Assembly: GCF_001298445.1 (NCBI RefSeq)
Contig: NZ_CP012036.1
Span: forward strand, 5,703,524-5,767,523
Direction: 5' to 3'
DNA: 64,000 bases
Source: Nostoc piscinale CENA21
GTDB lineage: Bacteria; Cyanobacteriota; Cyanobacteriia; Cyanobacteriales; Nostocaceae
In this document: in pieces, positions 18,954 to 29,208 of the stretch
Layout: every line of letters starts with the position of its first letter
How positions within the stretch are numbered: the stretch's first letter is position 1
Program-made: the position numbers and the translations under genes
The notes under the pieces: model-generated
The model's database searches: none
What the model was told of the DNA's origin: nothing
What the model saw: the letters and a program-made list of their open reading frames with translations, nothing else

Positions 18954-20369
18954 GTGATGTATAACGAACATCTGACCGCTAACAACCAAATTTTAGATAC
19001 TACACCAGAGGTAACTGCGATCGTACCAGTGAGAGCTGCAAGCCAGGAAACTACTCACAACAAAACCAATCGAGGGCTTGAGTATCGGATGGAAAAATTT
19101 AATAAATTACGCTACCTAATGGTTGCAGGACTTATTGCTGGGCTTGCCCTACACGGATTAATTCGATATGGAGGTAGCTATAATATCGGCAGTCTCTTAT
19201 TCGGCGAAAAAGCGGTAGCTCAAACAGTTTCATCGAAGTATTCAAATTTGAACACTTCGATAGATAAGACAAAACAAACCAAACAGCCACAGCCGGTTGC
19301 AACTAAATACGTCAATGGCGCACCTACTCCGGATTGGAGCAGTATCACGTTTAGAAACATGAAATTTGGCGGTGCTGGCAGCGTTGAATTCCCTAATATC
19401 AAAAACCCTGGTATGAAGGAGACACGCAGCTGGAGTGCTGGGCAAAGCCTTGCTGAAGTTATGGAACTGGGTGATTTTGAAGCAACCGAGTTCAATATTG
19501 AAGATTTCACGCTTGAAGATATCGCCGAAATCACGGGCATTCAACTTAAAAATTTCAAACTGTCAGATTTTGAAACACTCGATTGGCAAACACTCGAAGA
19601 CCTCGCCGAAGCAATTCCTAATTTAGAAGATTCAGAAATCGCAGCCATCCCACCAATTCAAGAACTAGTAACCAAAGTTACAGGCAGCACCGCAAGCTAC
19701 CAAACTGTTGGTGAAGTGCTGGATAATTATCCCCAACTGGGAGAAGTGGAACTTGGTGAGTATGTCAAACTCGATAAATATAAACTAACCAGCATCCCTG
19801 GTATTGAGAATGCACAGCTAAAGGACTTTACTAACTGGCAAAACACAACAATTGGTAAGGTTCCGGGATTGGCTGATGTACCGTTTGATCGGTTCCCCAG
19901 TGTTCCCATCCCCGATGTGAGCTTTATCGGCAAAGTAGACTTACCCCTCGGTTCGCTTGAAAGCGGACGTTGGAAGTCAATAAGTGGTAGCTATCAAGCT
20001 GGGTTTAATGTCCCGTGCGAGAAAACGTGTGGTCACATCGAAGTTTCGGGTAGCGATATTGTGACTGGCGCACAATGGATGTCCGGTAAAGACCAAAAAG
20101 TTAAAGGCGGATTTGGCATCTTGGGCAGCCTCAACGGTGGAAAAGAACCCACAGGTCGCCACCCCTTTGGGAAATCATTTAAACAAGTCATCTGGGATAT
20201 TAACGAAGCGGACGGCAGTATCACCACCGCGATGTTCTTCCGTATCTGCAAGCGGGGATGGGTTGACTTGGGCTGCTCGCCCTATTTCATTGGCCCAGTT
20301 CCCTTCTTCACCTACCGCGAGATAGACCCAATTATCCTTGGTACGCCTCTCACCGTACCTAAAAATTAA
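18954..20369 (+). CDS. Membrane-anchored, repeat-containing protein of the transfer operon
   Basis: A 471-aa protein I do not recognise. There is one hydrophobic segment at about residues 53-71 (LRYLMVAGLIAGLALHGLI), which places the rest outside the membrane. Residues ~160-300 form imperfect short repeats built on leucine, phenylalanine and acidic residues: LGDFEATEFNIEDFTLEDI, LKNFKLSDFETLDWQTLEDL. They resemble a solenoid or pentapeptide-like surface. The C-terminal ~130 residues contain six cysteines (PCEKTCGH, RICKRGWVDLGC) and a hydrophobic patch. Lying between the core proteins and the coupling ATPase, it could be a pilus-tip or mating-contact protein. Confidence 0.5.
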   Translation: MMYNEHLTANNQILDTTPEVTAIVPVRAASQETTHNKTNRGLEYRMEKFNKLRYLMVAGLIAGLALHGLIRYGGSYNIGSLLFGEKAVAQTVSSKYSNLNTSIDKTKQTKQPQPVATKYVNGAPTPDWSSITFRNMKFGGAGSVEFPNIKNPGMKETRSWSAGQSLAEVMELGDFEATEFNIEDFTLEDIAEITGIQLKNFKLSDFETLDWQTLEDLAEAIPNLEDSEIAAIPPIQELVTKVTGSTASYQTVGEVLDNYPQLGEVELGEYVKLDKYKLTSIPGIENAQLKDFTNWQNTTIGKVPGLADVPFDRFPSVPIPDVSFIGKVDLPLGSLESGRWKSISGSYQAGFNVPCEKTCGHIEVSGSDIVTGAQWMSGKDQKVKGGFGILGSLNGGKEPTGRHPFGKSFKQVIWDINEADGSITTAMFFRICKRGWVDLGCSPYFIGPVPFFTYREIDPIILGTPLTVPKN

Positions 20370-20512
20370 CAAGTAAAAAGGCAATCACAGAAGAATTTAT
20401 CCTCTTTTACTTTTGACTTGGAGAGGACACTCTACACAAATAACGGAGAAATATGCAACTTCACTGCACCGCATATTTCTTCCATTTCCTCATGCAATTA
20501 ACACAGATTAAT

Positions 20513-22279
20513 ATGAATAATTATCTGTTTGCAACCGCGAAAGCTAAGACAATCAGAGAAGTAAAAGCAAACAATAAAAATAGCAATACTGACTTTAGTA
20601 AGTATACAGATAAGTTCATGTCACCTCAAGGTTTGGCACTTGCCGGGGGAATTGGCTTATTATTGCTTTTACAGCTTTTTAGTAATGGTAAAAAAGGCAA
20701 GCTTGCTACTAGCTACTGGGGTGGAGCCAAGGAAACCGCCCAAGCTAAGAAAAAAGCCCTCAAGCAAATCGTCGCTCCTAAATGTGATAGCGCCAGTTTA
20801 TATATTGGAGTACACAAATACAATGGTCAAAAATTACCCAAGGGGAGTGGGGGAGTTCCAGTTTATGTACCCGATGTCCAACGGGGAACTGCTGTAATTG
20901 GCGCACCTGGTAGTGGTAAATCATTCTCGGCTATCAACCCGATGATTTACTCAGCAATTGACCAAGGTTTTGGTATAATATTATACGATTTTAAGTATGC
21001 CAGTCAAGCCAAAATCGCCAGTTATGCCAAATCTAAGGGGTATGACGTACATATCTTTGCACCGGGATTTCCCGAATCAGAGGTATGTAACCCAATCGAT
21101 TTTTTACGCGACAGTAGCGATGCTGAAACCGCACGGCAGTTAGCTACGGTAATTAACAAAAACTTCCGCCTGTTAGGTAATGCGTCTGAGGATGCTTTCT
21201 TTGGCCCCGCCGGCGACCAGTTGACGCAGGCTATTTTAATGCTAACTAAAGAGTTCGGCGATCGCGCTGATATTATGACGGCTGCGGCAATACTTTCTAG
21301 CGAGAAGATGGTCGAACGCTTGATGGCAGCCGAACTAAACCCTTGGATTAGGATAGCTTTTGGTCAATTATTTAGCTCGGCTGGTTCAGAGAAAACTGTA
21401 GCGGGTATCGCTGGTAGTGCTTCATTGATGTTCACCCGGTTCATGGCAAGGGGTACATTGGGATGCTTTGTCGGTAAAACAACCTTGCCCCTGGAGGTAA
21501 AACGCAAACAGATGATTATCTTCGGGTTAGACCGCGAACGCCGCGATGCTGTCAGCCCCCTAATGACCAGTATTCTTCACATGGTAGTTTCCCGCAGTAT
21601 TGCCAAAAAACGTAAGGAAGACGGCCCATTAGTAGTGTGTCTTGACGAGTTGCCAAGTATCTTCCTTCCAGATTTATTTAGATGGCTTAACGAATCTCGT
21701 TCCGAAGGATTCTGCGGTATCCTGGGTTGGCAAAATATGGGTCAGCTTGAAAAGATTTATGGTAAAGAAATCTCTAAAGCTATCCTTGGTGCGTGCGGTA
21801 CAAAATTTGTTTTTAATCCTGGTGAAGAAGAATCAGCACGATTATTTTCTGCATATTTAGGTGAAGAGGAAATTAAATATAAACAAAAATCCCGCTCAAC
21901 GGGAGGGGGTAAAGCCAGCACATCTATCAGCGAACAAGAACGGACTCGCAAGCTATTTGAGCCAGCCCAATTCCTCAAATTACCACCTGGTAAATGTCTA
22001 TTTATCAACCCTGCTTATAGTAATAAAAATGAAGGTTCAGTACCACTATTAAAAAACATTAAAATTCCCAAATATATTATTGGACTAGAACAAGAAAATG
22101 AAACTAACTGGGATAAACTCATCAAAGAGCTTGCTAGGAAAAGTACCCAGAAAAAACCTACGCAGGAAGATTTAGATTTACGAGTCAAGGAAGTAGATCG
22201 GAAGTTTCCTATCCCACAAGCACCAGTACAAGCGGGCAATGCACCTTTGCCTGTTGATGCGTACAAGAGCTTTTTCTAA
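20513..22279 (+). CDS. virD4: VirD4/TraG-type coupling ATPase (T4CP)
   Basis: A 588-aa type IV coupling protein that brings the relaxosome to the channel. A short membrane segment is at about residues 40-57 (GLALAGGIGLLLLLQLF). Walker A is GAPGSGKSFSAIN at ~131. The TraG/VirD4 signature IILYDFKYASQAKIA follows, with the conserved CNPIDFL-type region. Walker B is LVVCLDELPSIFLP near 374, and GWQNMGQLEKIYG follows. ATG 20513 is chosen; an upstream ATG at 20453 adds a non-conserved leader. It is the last clearly identifiable transfer gene before the large protein at 22366. Confidence 0.88.
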   Translation: MNNYLFATAKAKTIREVKANNKNSNTDFSKYTDKFMSPQGLALAGGIGLLLLLQLFSNGKKGKLATSYWGGAKETAQAKKKALKQIVAPKCDSASLYIGVHKYNGQKLPKGSGGVPVYVPDVQRGTAVIGAPGSGKSFSAINPMIYSAIDQGFGIILYDFKYASQAKIASYAKSKGYDVHIFAPGFPESEVCNPIDFLRDSSDAETARQLATVINKNFRLLGNASEDAFFGPAGDQLTQAILMLTKEFGDRADIMTAAAILSSEKMVERLMAAELNPWIRIAFGQLFSSAGSEKTVAGIAGSASLMFTRFMARGTLGCFVGKTTLPLEVKRKQMIIFGLDRERRDAVSPLMTSILHMVVSRSIAKKRKEDGPLVVCLDELPSIFLPDLFRWLNESRSEGFCGILGWQNMGQLEKIYGKEISKAILGACGTKFVFNPGEEESARLFSAYLGEEEIKYKQKSRSTGGGKASTSISEQERTRKLFEPAQFLKLPPGKCLFINPAYSNKNEGSVPLLKNIKIPKYIIGLEQENETNWDKLIKELARKSTQKKPTQEDLDLRVKEVDRKFPIPQAPVQAGNAPLPVDAYKSFF

Positions 22280-22365
22280 AAACTTTAAGTTTAATGACCA
22301 ACTGGTTTTTATAAAGTACAGTCAGACTGTTTGAATTTATAGATTATTTTCACCACATTTAATAT

Positions 22366-24878
22366 ATGTTTGACTCCAGGCACACTCAAATTAATGAATC
22401 ATATTTAGGTACAGCCGATACTGCAATTCAAACAAGTCGAGAATTAAGCAAAAGCCTAATCAATGCACTTACTAAGATAGCTAAAGTAATTCTCGAAAAA
22501 CTCAAAGAAGCTCAAGAAGCAAGTAAAATTGCCGTTGAGGTTGGCAAAGACATTTATAATCTTGTACCTGATGAATCTACCCCTGGTGCATATAAATGGG
22601 AAAAGGTAGATTTAAGCAGCCAAAGTATAAAAAGCAATCAAGAAACTAATATTGTGTTAATGCCCGATTTATTAGTAGAAGGTCAATACACAATAGAAAC
22701 TGAACCTTTTACTGACTATCAAGCACAAACAATTGCTGCAAGATTAGTAGAGGATGTACCCAATTTCAATAGTGATTATCAGCAAACAAGTGATAATACT
22801 CTGAAAATTACAGCTTATCTAGAGTCAGATGATTCAGAAAAACAAATCGTTATCTACGAACAAAATAGCGAAGGTAAATGTACAACTAATCTGGCCACTG
22901 AAATACTTACTCCAGATGAAATAATAGATGTGGCAAGTGAACCACTAGTTAAGCTACTATCTCCATCTGCTGACATTATTAATAATTATAAAGATACAAA
23001 AGAGTTATTATTTGATGATAAAAAACCAGATATTACAGAAGTAACTCCACCATTAGACAATTTACCAGTAACACTGAACGAAGATAATCAACCATTAAAT
23101 TCTGAAATTGTAACTACACCAGTTAACTTGGATTATGAAGAAAAGGAAGCTGTGGTTGGTTTTATAGATGATATCGATATTAGTAATCCACCCAATTTTG
23201 ACTCCCCACCAGATGTAGATTATTATCAGTCTCCTGTAGTCAAAAACTATCCTGAAGCAGTAGAGCAGACACTCAACAAACAATCTGAAACTAACATTCA
23301 AGCAGCAGAATCAAATATTTCACAACAGTTACTACAAGATGAAAACAGCGAAAACAGTTCGTCTATAAATCAAAAAATTAACTTATCTGTTGAAATAGAG
23401 GTAGATAACAGTTTTGAAGATGATGTGGTCAATAATCTTCAAGAAGAAATCGCACAATCCGAAGAAACTATTCAAATTCAACGGATAGTTACTAGTAACC
23501 CTCAATCTCAAAATCAAGCTGAAGAGAAGGTAAATAAAAATGTAAATCCCAATCAGTTTTTTGCACAAGAGCCAGAGGCACAAGCAACTAATAATCGAAA
23601 AAAATATGCACCTGAATTCACCTATCAAGAAATAGCTAATTCTCAAGATGTAGAGCCAGCAGCGCAACAGTGGGCGCGTCAGGTTGAAGTACCTATTTAT
23701 CAAATTAATAATAAACAAGCGCGGGAAGAACGTTACAACGGGGAAAATAAAGACATTGCTGAAACGGCGATCGCAATGTTAAAAAAAATACGGCACTCTT
23801 GAACAAGATGGGTCACGTATTTACCGTAGCGATACATTTGTGATTCGCCAACAGACAGACACTGTTAGCATTCATCGCCGCAGTGATGAATTATTTGGGT
23901 GGGAGAACTCTTTGATGGATTTTAAACTCAACAAAAAAGAGGAACCCAAAATCACGAAAAAGCCTACAGAGATGTTACCTGTTGAACGTCAGGAGTTTCT
24001 CATTGTGGCAGAATACTTAGGCGACAATGGCAAGCTACCTGACCTCAACAATGCCGATATCCGTGATGTAGCAAACAGCTTGGGGAGTCTTGCACCTGCC
24101 GGCACAATTAAAACGCTGGAAGTATTTAAACAAAATGAGATGTTGCACACCCTGAATAATGTCCTCATCCAAGCTGATAAGGAAGAACTTACAATAGGTG
24201 AATTTACCATCAAGCGATCGCGCAACCCCGAAAAAAAATCGAGCCAGCTTGCAATTATTTAAAACTACCGAAGAAAAAGGTAATCAGGAACTTGTCCGGT
24301 TTGACCTAACTAAAACCGAAGCTGGCATTACCAAAGAAGTCAGCAAGATGAATATCTCTGAGTACGATATCAACCAAATTAAGTTTATTGCCCAAAACGC
24401 CAGCAAACTCAACCTAGAACACATCTTTGGTAACGAACAATCTACTCCCACCGCCGCATCTGCACCCAAAAAACAAGTAATACAAGCAGTTGGCGATTTA
24501 CCTGTCACAGTTCACCCCTACATCGCCGAGGAATGGGCAAATATGGTCAAGCATGGTGGCCCTGACTGGGGAGGGGCAATGAATCAAGGCAATGAAGAAA
24601 TTCTACAACGGATAAATGAAAACAACGGCAAGTTACCAATTACCGACCAGCGAGAGATGTACTTCAAGATTATGACCTATAAGGCAACTGAGGCACAAAA
24701 GCAAGGAGAAACAGTCGTCGATTTTGTTCCGCTTAAAGATATTATGAATGACTTGCAAGCATGGCGAGGAGAAGAAATTCGGCAGCAATATACCCCTACT
24801 GAACACATACCCTCCCCTCAAAAGCAAACTGTCGCTGCTGCTGCACCTAAAACCAAGTCAAGAGAAGTTGAATTATAA
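22366..24878 (+). CDS. Large acidic protein after the coupling ATPase, two A8 frameshifts
   Basis: Three frames (22366-23802, 23840-24262, 24198-24878) become one 836-aa protein if one A is dropped from each A8 run at 23781-23788 and 24231-24238. The joins read AMLKKYGTLEQDGSRIYRSD and RNPEKNRASLQLFKTTEEK, which continue naturally. The N-terminal ~100 residues are helical, the middle (~100-450) is acidic and low-complexity, and the C-terminal part is globular. The patch LLKKYG...G-x-R-x-Y-x-S-x-x-Y/F-x-I recalls a domain seen in plasmid mobilisation proteins, but I cannot name the family. Its place right after virD4 makes a relaxase accessory or relaxosome role plausible. No relaxase histidine triad was seen. 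Confidence 0.55.
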
Positions 24879-25095
24879 ATTACCCGTCACCAAGTTTGCA
24901 AAGTTGCATTGGCAATATAAAAACTTGGGTTTAGAAGTTACGCAAATTTACTTCAGTTGCAAATTTAAAATTCAACAAGCTTTTCATTTATTTTAATGAT
25001 TAGTTTATTATTTTAAATAATACAATTTAAGGAAAAATTACTACGTAAAGCTCACGCTGATACTCAATGTAGTATTTCAGGCGAAAAATCAAAAA

Positions 25096-25987
25096 GTGAG
25101 CTTAACATCTGAATTAAAAAATAGAAATTCACCTATCAGGGGATGGTTTGACTCTAGACTAAACCAAACAGTTATTAAAATGATTACTAGCCATAACCAA
25201 CTATTAGAAAATCAAGAAATTATTAAAACAGTTGATGGTGTAGATTTTCCATTGGTAGGAAATGCGATCGCCAAAGCACTTGCCAAGTATCTAGGAAACA
25301 TCTATGAAGATAAAACATGGTTTACTAATTGCCTCGCTCAGGTTGGAGCTAAAGCCCTCAAAATAGAATATGCTTTTGATTACTGCGTTACCAATTCAAC
25401 TTCCCTTGAAGAAGAAGCTCTAAAGTGTATGCTGCTGGGTGCGTTAGAAAATTATGCACGCAGCCGTAACATACATGAAATTATTCAACCTTTTCTACAA
25501 GGAGAAAAAACCCTTCAACTTGAACCAGAATATTTCAAAAAATGGCTTCCTACTATCCAAGATACATCTCAAATTATCGGTATTTTACCCCGTAGTTGGC
25601 AAACTGTAGCTAATCAAGTGAGCGGAAATATCACCTGCAATGCTTCATACCCTTTAAGTGAATATCTTGGAGGTGCTGATTGCCAGATAATCGCTGGAAA
25701 TACTCTTATTGATGTAAGAACAACTGCCAAGAAACGTCCCTTCTCTCTAGAAAATTTTTTACCAACAAATTAGTTATGTTCTGCTTGATAGTAATGACAC
25801 CTATCGTATCAATCAACTAGTCTGGTTTTACAGCCGTCAACAGTCGGTATTCTTCTATCCCACTAACAAAATATTCCGCGACTTGCGAGCAACAAGGGAA
25901 GAATTTAAGAAAATGATTCTTGATAATTATGAAACAAATAGACTAGCAGAACAAAATAAGTGTTTATATCTTCCCCAAGAAGGATAA
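25096..25987 (+). CDS. Putative PD-(D/E)XK-type nuclease, frameshifted in a T6 run
   Basis: GTG 25096 opens a frame that ends at 25773. Dropping one T from the T6 run at 25755-25760 extends it to 25987 (296 aa), with a join reading LENFYQQISYVLLDSNDTYR. The region YLGGADCQIIAGNTLIDVRT followed by TAKKRP has the spacing of a PD-(D/E)XK core (Asp, then D-x-R/K), and the following helix plus VWFYSRQQSVFFYP fits the fold. No named family is recalled. It begins the accessory block after the conjugation genes and is followed 4 bases later by a small gene. Confidence 0.5.
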
Positions 25988-25991
25988 AAAT

Positions 25992-26193
25992 ATGATTCAA
26001 GATTTTCAACTTAACCCTAGCCTCAATATTTACTTTGATGGCATGGAGTATCACGCCAAGATTCATTTTGATGATGCTTTTGAAACTGAAGCAGAAAAAA
26101 ATTGCAGCAAGTAATATTAGCTCTCTTGCTACTAAAGTCTCTAATCGTTGGCGGCAGTATCTTCTAAGTATTGCAAATAAATACAAGCAGTAA
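25992..26193 (+). CDS. Small hypothetical protein, frameshifted in an A7 run
   Basis: ATG 25992 follows the previous stop by 4 bases. Read directly it stops after 40 codons. With one A removed from the A7 run at 26095-26101, it becomes a 66-aa protein ending WRQYLLSIANKYKQ, a sensible amphipathic helix. The N-terminal half is beta-like (NIYFDGMEYHAKIHFDD). The tight spacing suggests translational coupling to the nuclease-like gene. I do not recognise it. Confidence 0.45.
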
Positions 26194-26265
26194 TCGACCA
26201 ATTATCCCTCTCAAGCAGAGGGTTAACTTAACGAATAAAATTCAAAATTTGCTCGTTTAAATACT

Positions 26266-27612
26266 ATGAAAATAGGTTTCTATCCAGTATTGGGTAAGAA
26301 TGATTTTCTCAGAAGCAAGGGTGAAAAAATCCCGATTTGGCACTTGCTTGAATATCAGCCTGCGGGCTGGCTATACTCACTCGCTACAAGAGCAGAAATT
26401 GTTCCAGATAGTCTGATTATTCATGACTGCGGATCGTTTAACTACCGCGACCAAGATATTCCTAATCTCAACGGTAAATATGTTGATGCCCACTGGTCTA
26501 TTCATAGATATCGAGAACGTTCAAAAGTTGGCGATATTATTGTTTGTCCTGACCATTTACTTGTAGGGGAAAATATTAGAGAACGGCAAGAATATAACCT
26601 TCAACAAGCAAAAACATTTATCCAACTTGCTAAAAGTTATCTTCCCAATAGAATCCCCTTAGCAGTCATCCACGGGCAGTCTCTTAGTGAACGCCTCGAA
26701 GTAGCTAAATATCTTCTGGGGCTGGGATACCGCCATCTCGGTATCGGTGGGCTTGTTCCCCAGGCGAGAGAGTATTCAACTAACTTATACATTGTCAAAA
26801 CACTCACTGAGGTTGTGCGCTCTCGCAGCAACTCCGCAGGAGTATCGCACGAGCCAAATGTTCATCTACACGTTTTTGGACTATGTTCGCCCCAGTATGC
26901 CAAAGCTTTTACTCAGATGGGATTATCCTTTGATGGTTCAACTTTTATCCGAGAAGGACTAGGCGGTGGGATGTTTGTCAGTCATGAGGAAAAACTAATT
27001 CGGATGCCAGCTTACTGCACGCCAAAGTGCAACTGTCATGTTTGCAGGGTTCTCAACCGACATAGGATTGACCCTCGGCTGACAAACAAAGGACGGACGC
27101 AGACTATGGGAAGAATAGCCCACAACCTCAATCTGGCGATCGGCACTTACAGAAAATTCATTCCCAAGGAAAAAATCTACCTGGTTGCAGGATGTGGCAA
27201 GCAGCTTCCTTACTCTGCTGCCGCCAAAGACTTATATTGTTCGCAGCACTTTCAAGCTTGCCGTCGCTACGTAGAAGAAAAAGAATCAAGATGGTATATC
27301 CTGTCACCTTTACATCAAGTTCTTAACCCAGAAACAATCATCAAGCCCTACGATAAATCCCCCTATTCCTTATCTCATCAGGAACGTATACTATGGGCGG
27401 AACAAGTAGCAGAAAACCTCATACAATTTGCGTCTTTAGAAATAGAGTTTGTATTTTTGACGGGCAAGCTTTACAGACAGGAGGTAACACCCATTTTACA
27501 GGCGAAGGGATACGAGACAAAAGTACCCATGCAGCACCTAGCCATTGGACAACAACTTGCTTGGATAAAGAAGGAACTGGAGCAAGAAAAACAGCTTGTT
27601 TTAAATATTTAA
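26266..27612 (+). CDS. DpdA-like TGT-family transglycosylase fused to DUF6884
   Basis: A 448-aa fusion. The N-terminal ~300 residues have tRNA-guanine transglycosylase features: IIHDCGSFNYRD (Asp54, matching the DSGGF acid/base site), a conserved GLGYRHLGIGGLVPQ, nucleophile-like Asp223 in GLSFDGSTF, and a complete zinc site C255-x-C257-x2-C260-x25-H286. The C-terminal ~145 residues match DUF6884 (VAGCGKQLPYSAAAKDLYCS, WYILSPLHQVLNPETI). Divergent TGT relatives on phages and mobile elements (DpdA) insert 7-deazaguanines into DNA, and I infer that role here. A true tRNA TGT is less likely because of the fusion and context. No preQ0 biosynthesis gene is in the window. Confidence 0.72.
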   Translation: MKIGFYPVLGKNDFLRSKGEKIPIWHLLEYQPAGWLYSLATRAEIVPDSLIIHDCGSFNYRDQDIPNLNGKYVDAHWSIHRYRERSKVGDIIVCPDHLLVGENIRERQEYNLQQAKTFIQLAKSYLPNRIPLAVIHGQSLSERLEVAKYLLGLGYRHLGIGGLVPQAREYSTNLYIVKTLTEVVRSRSNSAGVSHEPNVHLHVFGLCSPQYAKAFTQMGLSFDGSTFIREGLGGGMFVSHEEKLIRMPAYCTPKCNCHVCRVLNRHRIDPRLTNKGRTQTMGRIAHNLNLAIGTYRKFIPKEKIYLVAGCGKQLPYSAAAKDLYCSQHFQACRRYVEEKESRWYILSPLHQVLNPETIIKPYDKSPYSLSHQERILWAEQVAENLIQFASLEIEFVFLTGKLYRQEVTPILQAKGYETKVPMQHLAIGQQLAWIKKELEQEKQLVLNI

Positions 27613-27640
27613 CCCAGCAGTAATAACACCAAAATGAGTT

Positions 27641-28483
27641 ATGGAGATTACAAAGCGAGTAATTAATATAAGTGGAAAATTCGGTAGTTGGACTGTATTA
27701 GAAAAACAAGGAAAGCAAGTATTATGTAAGTGTGATTGTGGAATTCAAAAACTTGTCTACAGTCACACTCTCACCAATGGTCGCTCAACTAACTGCGGTT
27801 GTAAGAAAAGAAAAGAATCTATCCCAGTTGGCGCAAATTTTGGGAGACTAACAGTGATATCTGATATAGAAGTTAAGGGGAAAAGGGGTGAACTACTCCT
27901 CCTTACCTTATGCAGATGCGGAACCCAAAAATATGTTAGTAAAAATAGCTTAAAAAGAGGGCTTACGCAAAGTTGCGGATGTTTGCAACGGGACAGCCTC
28001 AAGACCGATAAAACTATCCACGGTCACTGCAAAAGCCACGAGTATAACTCCTGGTTACACATCAAGCGCATCTGCTATAACAAGAATCACCATCAGTACA
28101 AATATCATGGCGGGTGCGGAATTGAAGTTGATGCATCCTGGCGTGATAACTTTACCCAATTTCTAAAAGATATGGGATTAGCACCCGAAGGAACAGTTAT
28201 ATCTCGTATCTCTCAAGAGAGTGACTTTGCCCCCGGAAATTGTCTATGGATACCCAGAAAAGAACATTATCGTCAAATACATGTATTAAGAAGAAAAGAA
28301 TTATTTATTTCTCAAATTTTACCTAAACCAGTCGTTACAAATAGTGAGATTAATGTTTCACCAAACATTGTTCGAGCAATCATCAAAGATCATGCAAATG
28401 GTGAAGCCAACATGAATAAACTTGCTACACAATATAAAATTAGCACTCAAGACGCAATAAATATTATCCTTCACCACGTTTAA
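27641..28483 (+). CDS. Phage-type zinc-ribbon/HNH-like protein
   Basis: A 280-aa protein. Two tandem units resemble zinc ribbons: LCKCDCGIQKLVYSHTLTNG with NCGCKK, and LCRCGTQKYVSKNSLKRG with SCGCLQRD. Next comes a block shared by many phage and mobile proteins: HEYNSWLHIKRICYN, then YKYHGGCGIEVDASWRDNF, TQFLKDMG and NCLWIPRKEHY. This block usually goes with HNH- or AP2-type DNA-binding or homing proteins, but no clear HNH catalytic pair is present. The tail (NIVRAIIKDHANGEANMNKL) resembles a small HTH. It lies 28 bases after the DpdA-like gene and before a terminator, so the two are probably one transcript. Confidence 0.6.
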   Translation: MEITKRVINISGKFGSWTVLEKQGKQVLCKCDCGIQKLVYSHTLTNGRSTNCGCKKRKESIPVGANFGRLTVISDIEVKGKRGELLLLTLCRCGTQKYVSKNSLKRGLTQSCGCLQRDSLKTDKTIHGHCKSHEYNSWLHIKRICYNKNHHQYKYHGGCGIEVDASWRDNFTQFLKDMGLAPEGTVISRISQESDFAPGNCLWIPRKEHYRQIHVLRRKELFISQILPKPVVTNSEINVSPNIVRAIIKDHANGEANMNKLATQYKISTQDAINIILHHV

Positions 28484-28502
28484 CTATCAATTTATTTTCA
28501 AT

Positions 28503-28543
28503 AAAAGTGCGCCATCGAATTAAAAAGGCGCACTTTTTCTTTT
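28503..28543 (+). terminator. Rho-independent terminator
   Basis: AAAGTGCGCC pairs with GGCGCACTTT, followed by TTTCTTTTA. It ends the DpdA-like plus zinc-ribbon transcript. Confidence 0.85.
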
Positions 28544-28631
28544 ATAGCAAGCATTTAGTTTTCAAACACATATCAAATTAGTAGATTAATTACCACAGCT
28601 GTTACACACATCAGCAAGGTAGACATTGATG

Positions 28632-28659
28632 ATTAGTGATTCAGGAAATAATCACTAAT
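28632..28659. repeat. 10-bp inverted repeat upstream of the 28751 gene
   Basis: ATTAGTGATT (28632-28641) pairs perfectly with AATCACTAAT (28650-28659). It sits in the 210-base gap ahead of the gene at 28751 and lacks a T tract, so an operator is as likely as a hairpin. Confidence 0.35.
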
Positions 28660-28750
28660 ATCTAAAGTGTTGTAGCTAAGTATAAAGTTTGACGAAGTTA
28701 TCAATTAGCTGAACAAGCAAAGCCTCAAGTCAAAATTATAAAACTTGCAC

Positions 28751-29206
28751 ATGATAATACACAACGGCTCTTATATCTGGTTTCATGCAGGACAAACTGC
28801 TAGATGGGGAACTATAAATGCGATTAAAGCATTGCCATACCTAATGATTGCATACCAAATCGACGGACAATGGTACAGTGACCCCAATTTTTCACAATCT
28901 AACAACTTAGAATATAAACCAGTAATCCCTATAAGTTCAGCAATTATTCATATACCAAAAATAACAGTTGAGTTACAACCAATTGTTCAATTATGTGCTG
29001 GATTTAGGAACAAAAGAATTCATAGTTTTTGGGTGGTTAATGCTCCCGCTCAGGTATTGAAACATATATTAAAGTGCAGCCAATGGGACAGTATATCACT
29101 CAAGCAACTACTAGCAACTTTGCACGAATTAATTCTTTATGGCTATGAAGTTAAAATACTTCCCGCCAAAAAGGAAACCATATCCGCTATCGAATGGATG
29201 GAATAA
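28751..29206 (+). CDS. Hypothetical protein, first of a two-gene unit
   Basis: A 151-aa protein without a recognised family, beginning MIIHNGSYIWFHAGQTARWG. It has alternating beta-like segments and a C-terminal helix pair (SLKQLLATLHELILYGYEV). A TTG six bases upstream is also in frame; ATG 28751 is preferred. It is followed 2 bases later by the ATG of the 29209 gene, so both are translated together. A role in DNA or tRNA metabolism is not evident. Confidence 0.55.
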   Translation: MIIHNGSYIWFHAGQTARWGTINAIKALPYLMIAYQIDGQWYSDPNFSQSNNLEYKPVIPISSAIIHIPKITVELQPIVQLCAGFRNKRIHSFWVVNAPAQVLKHILKCSQWDSISLKQLLATLHELILYGYEVKILPAKKETISAIEWME

Positions 29207-29208
29207 TA

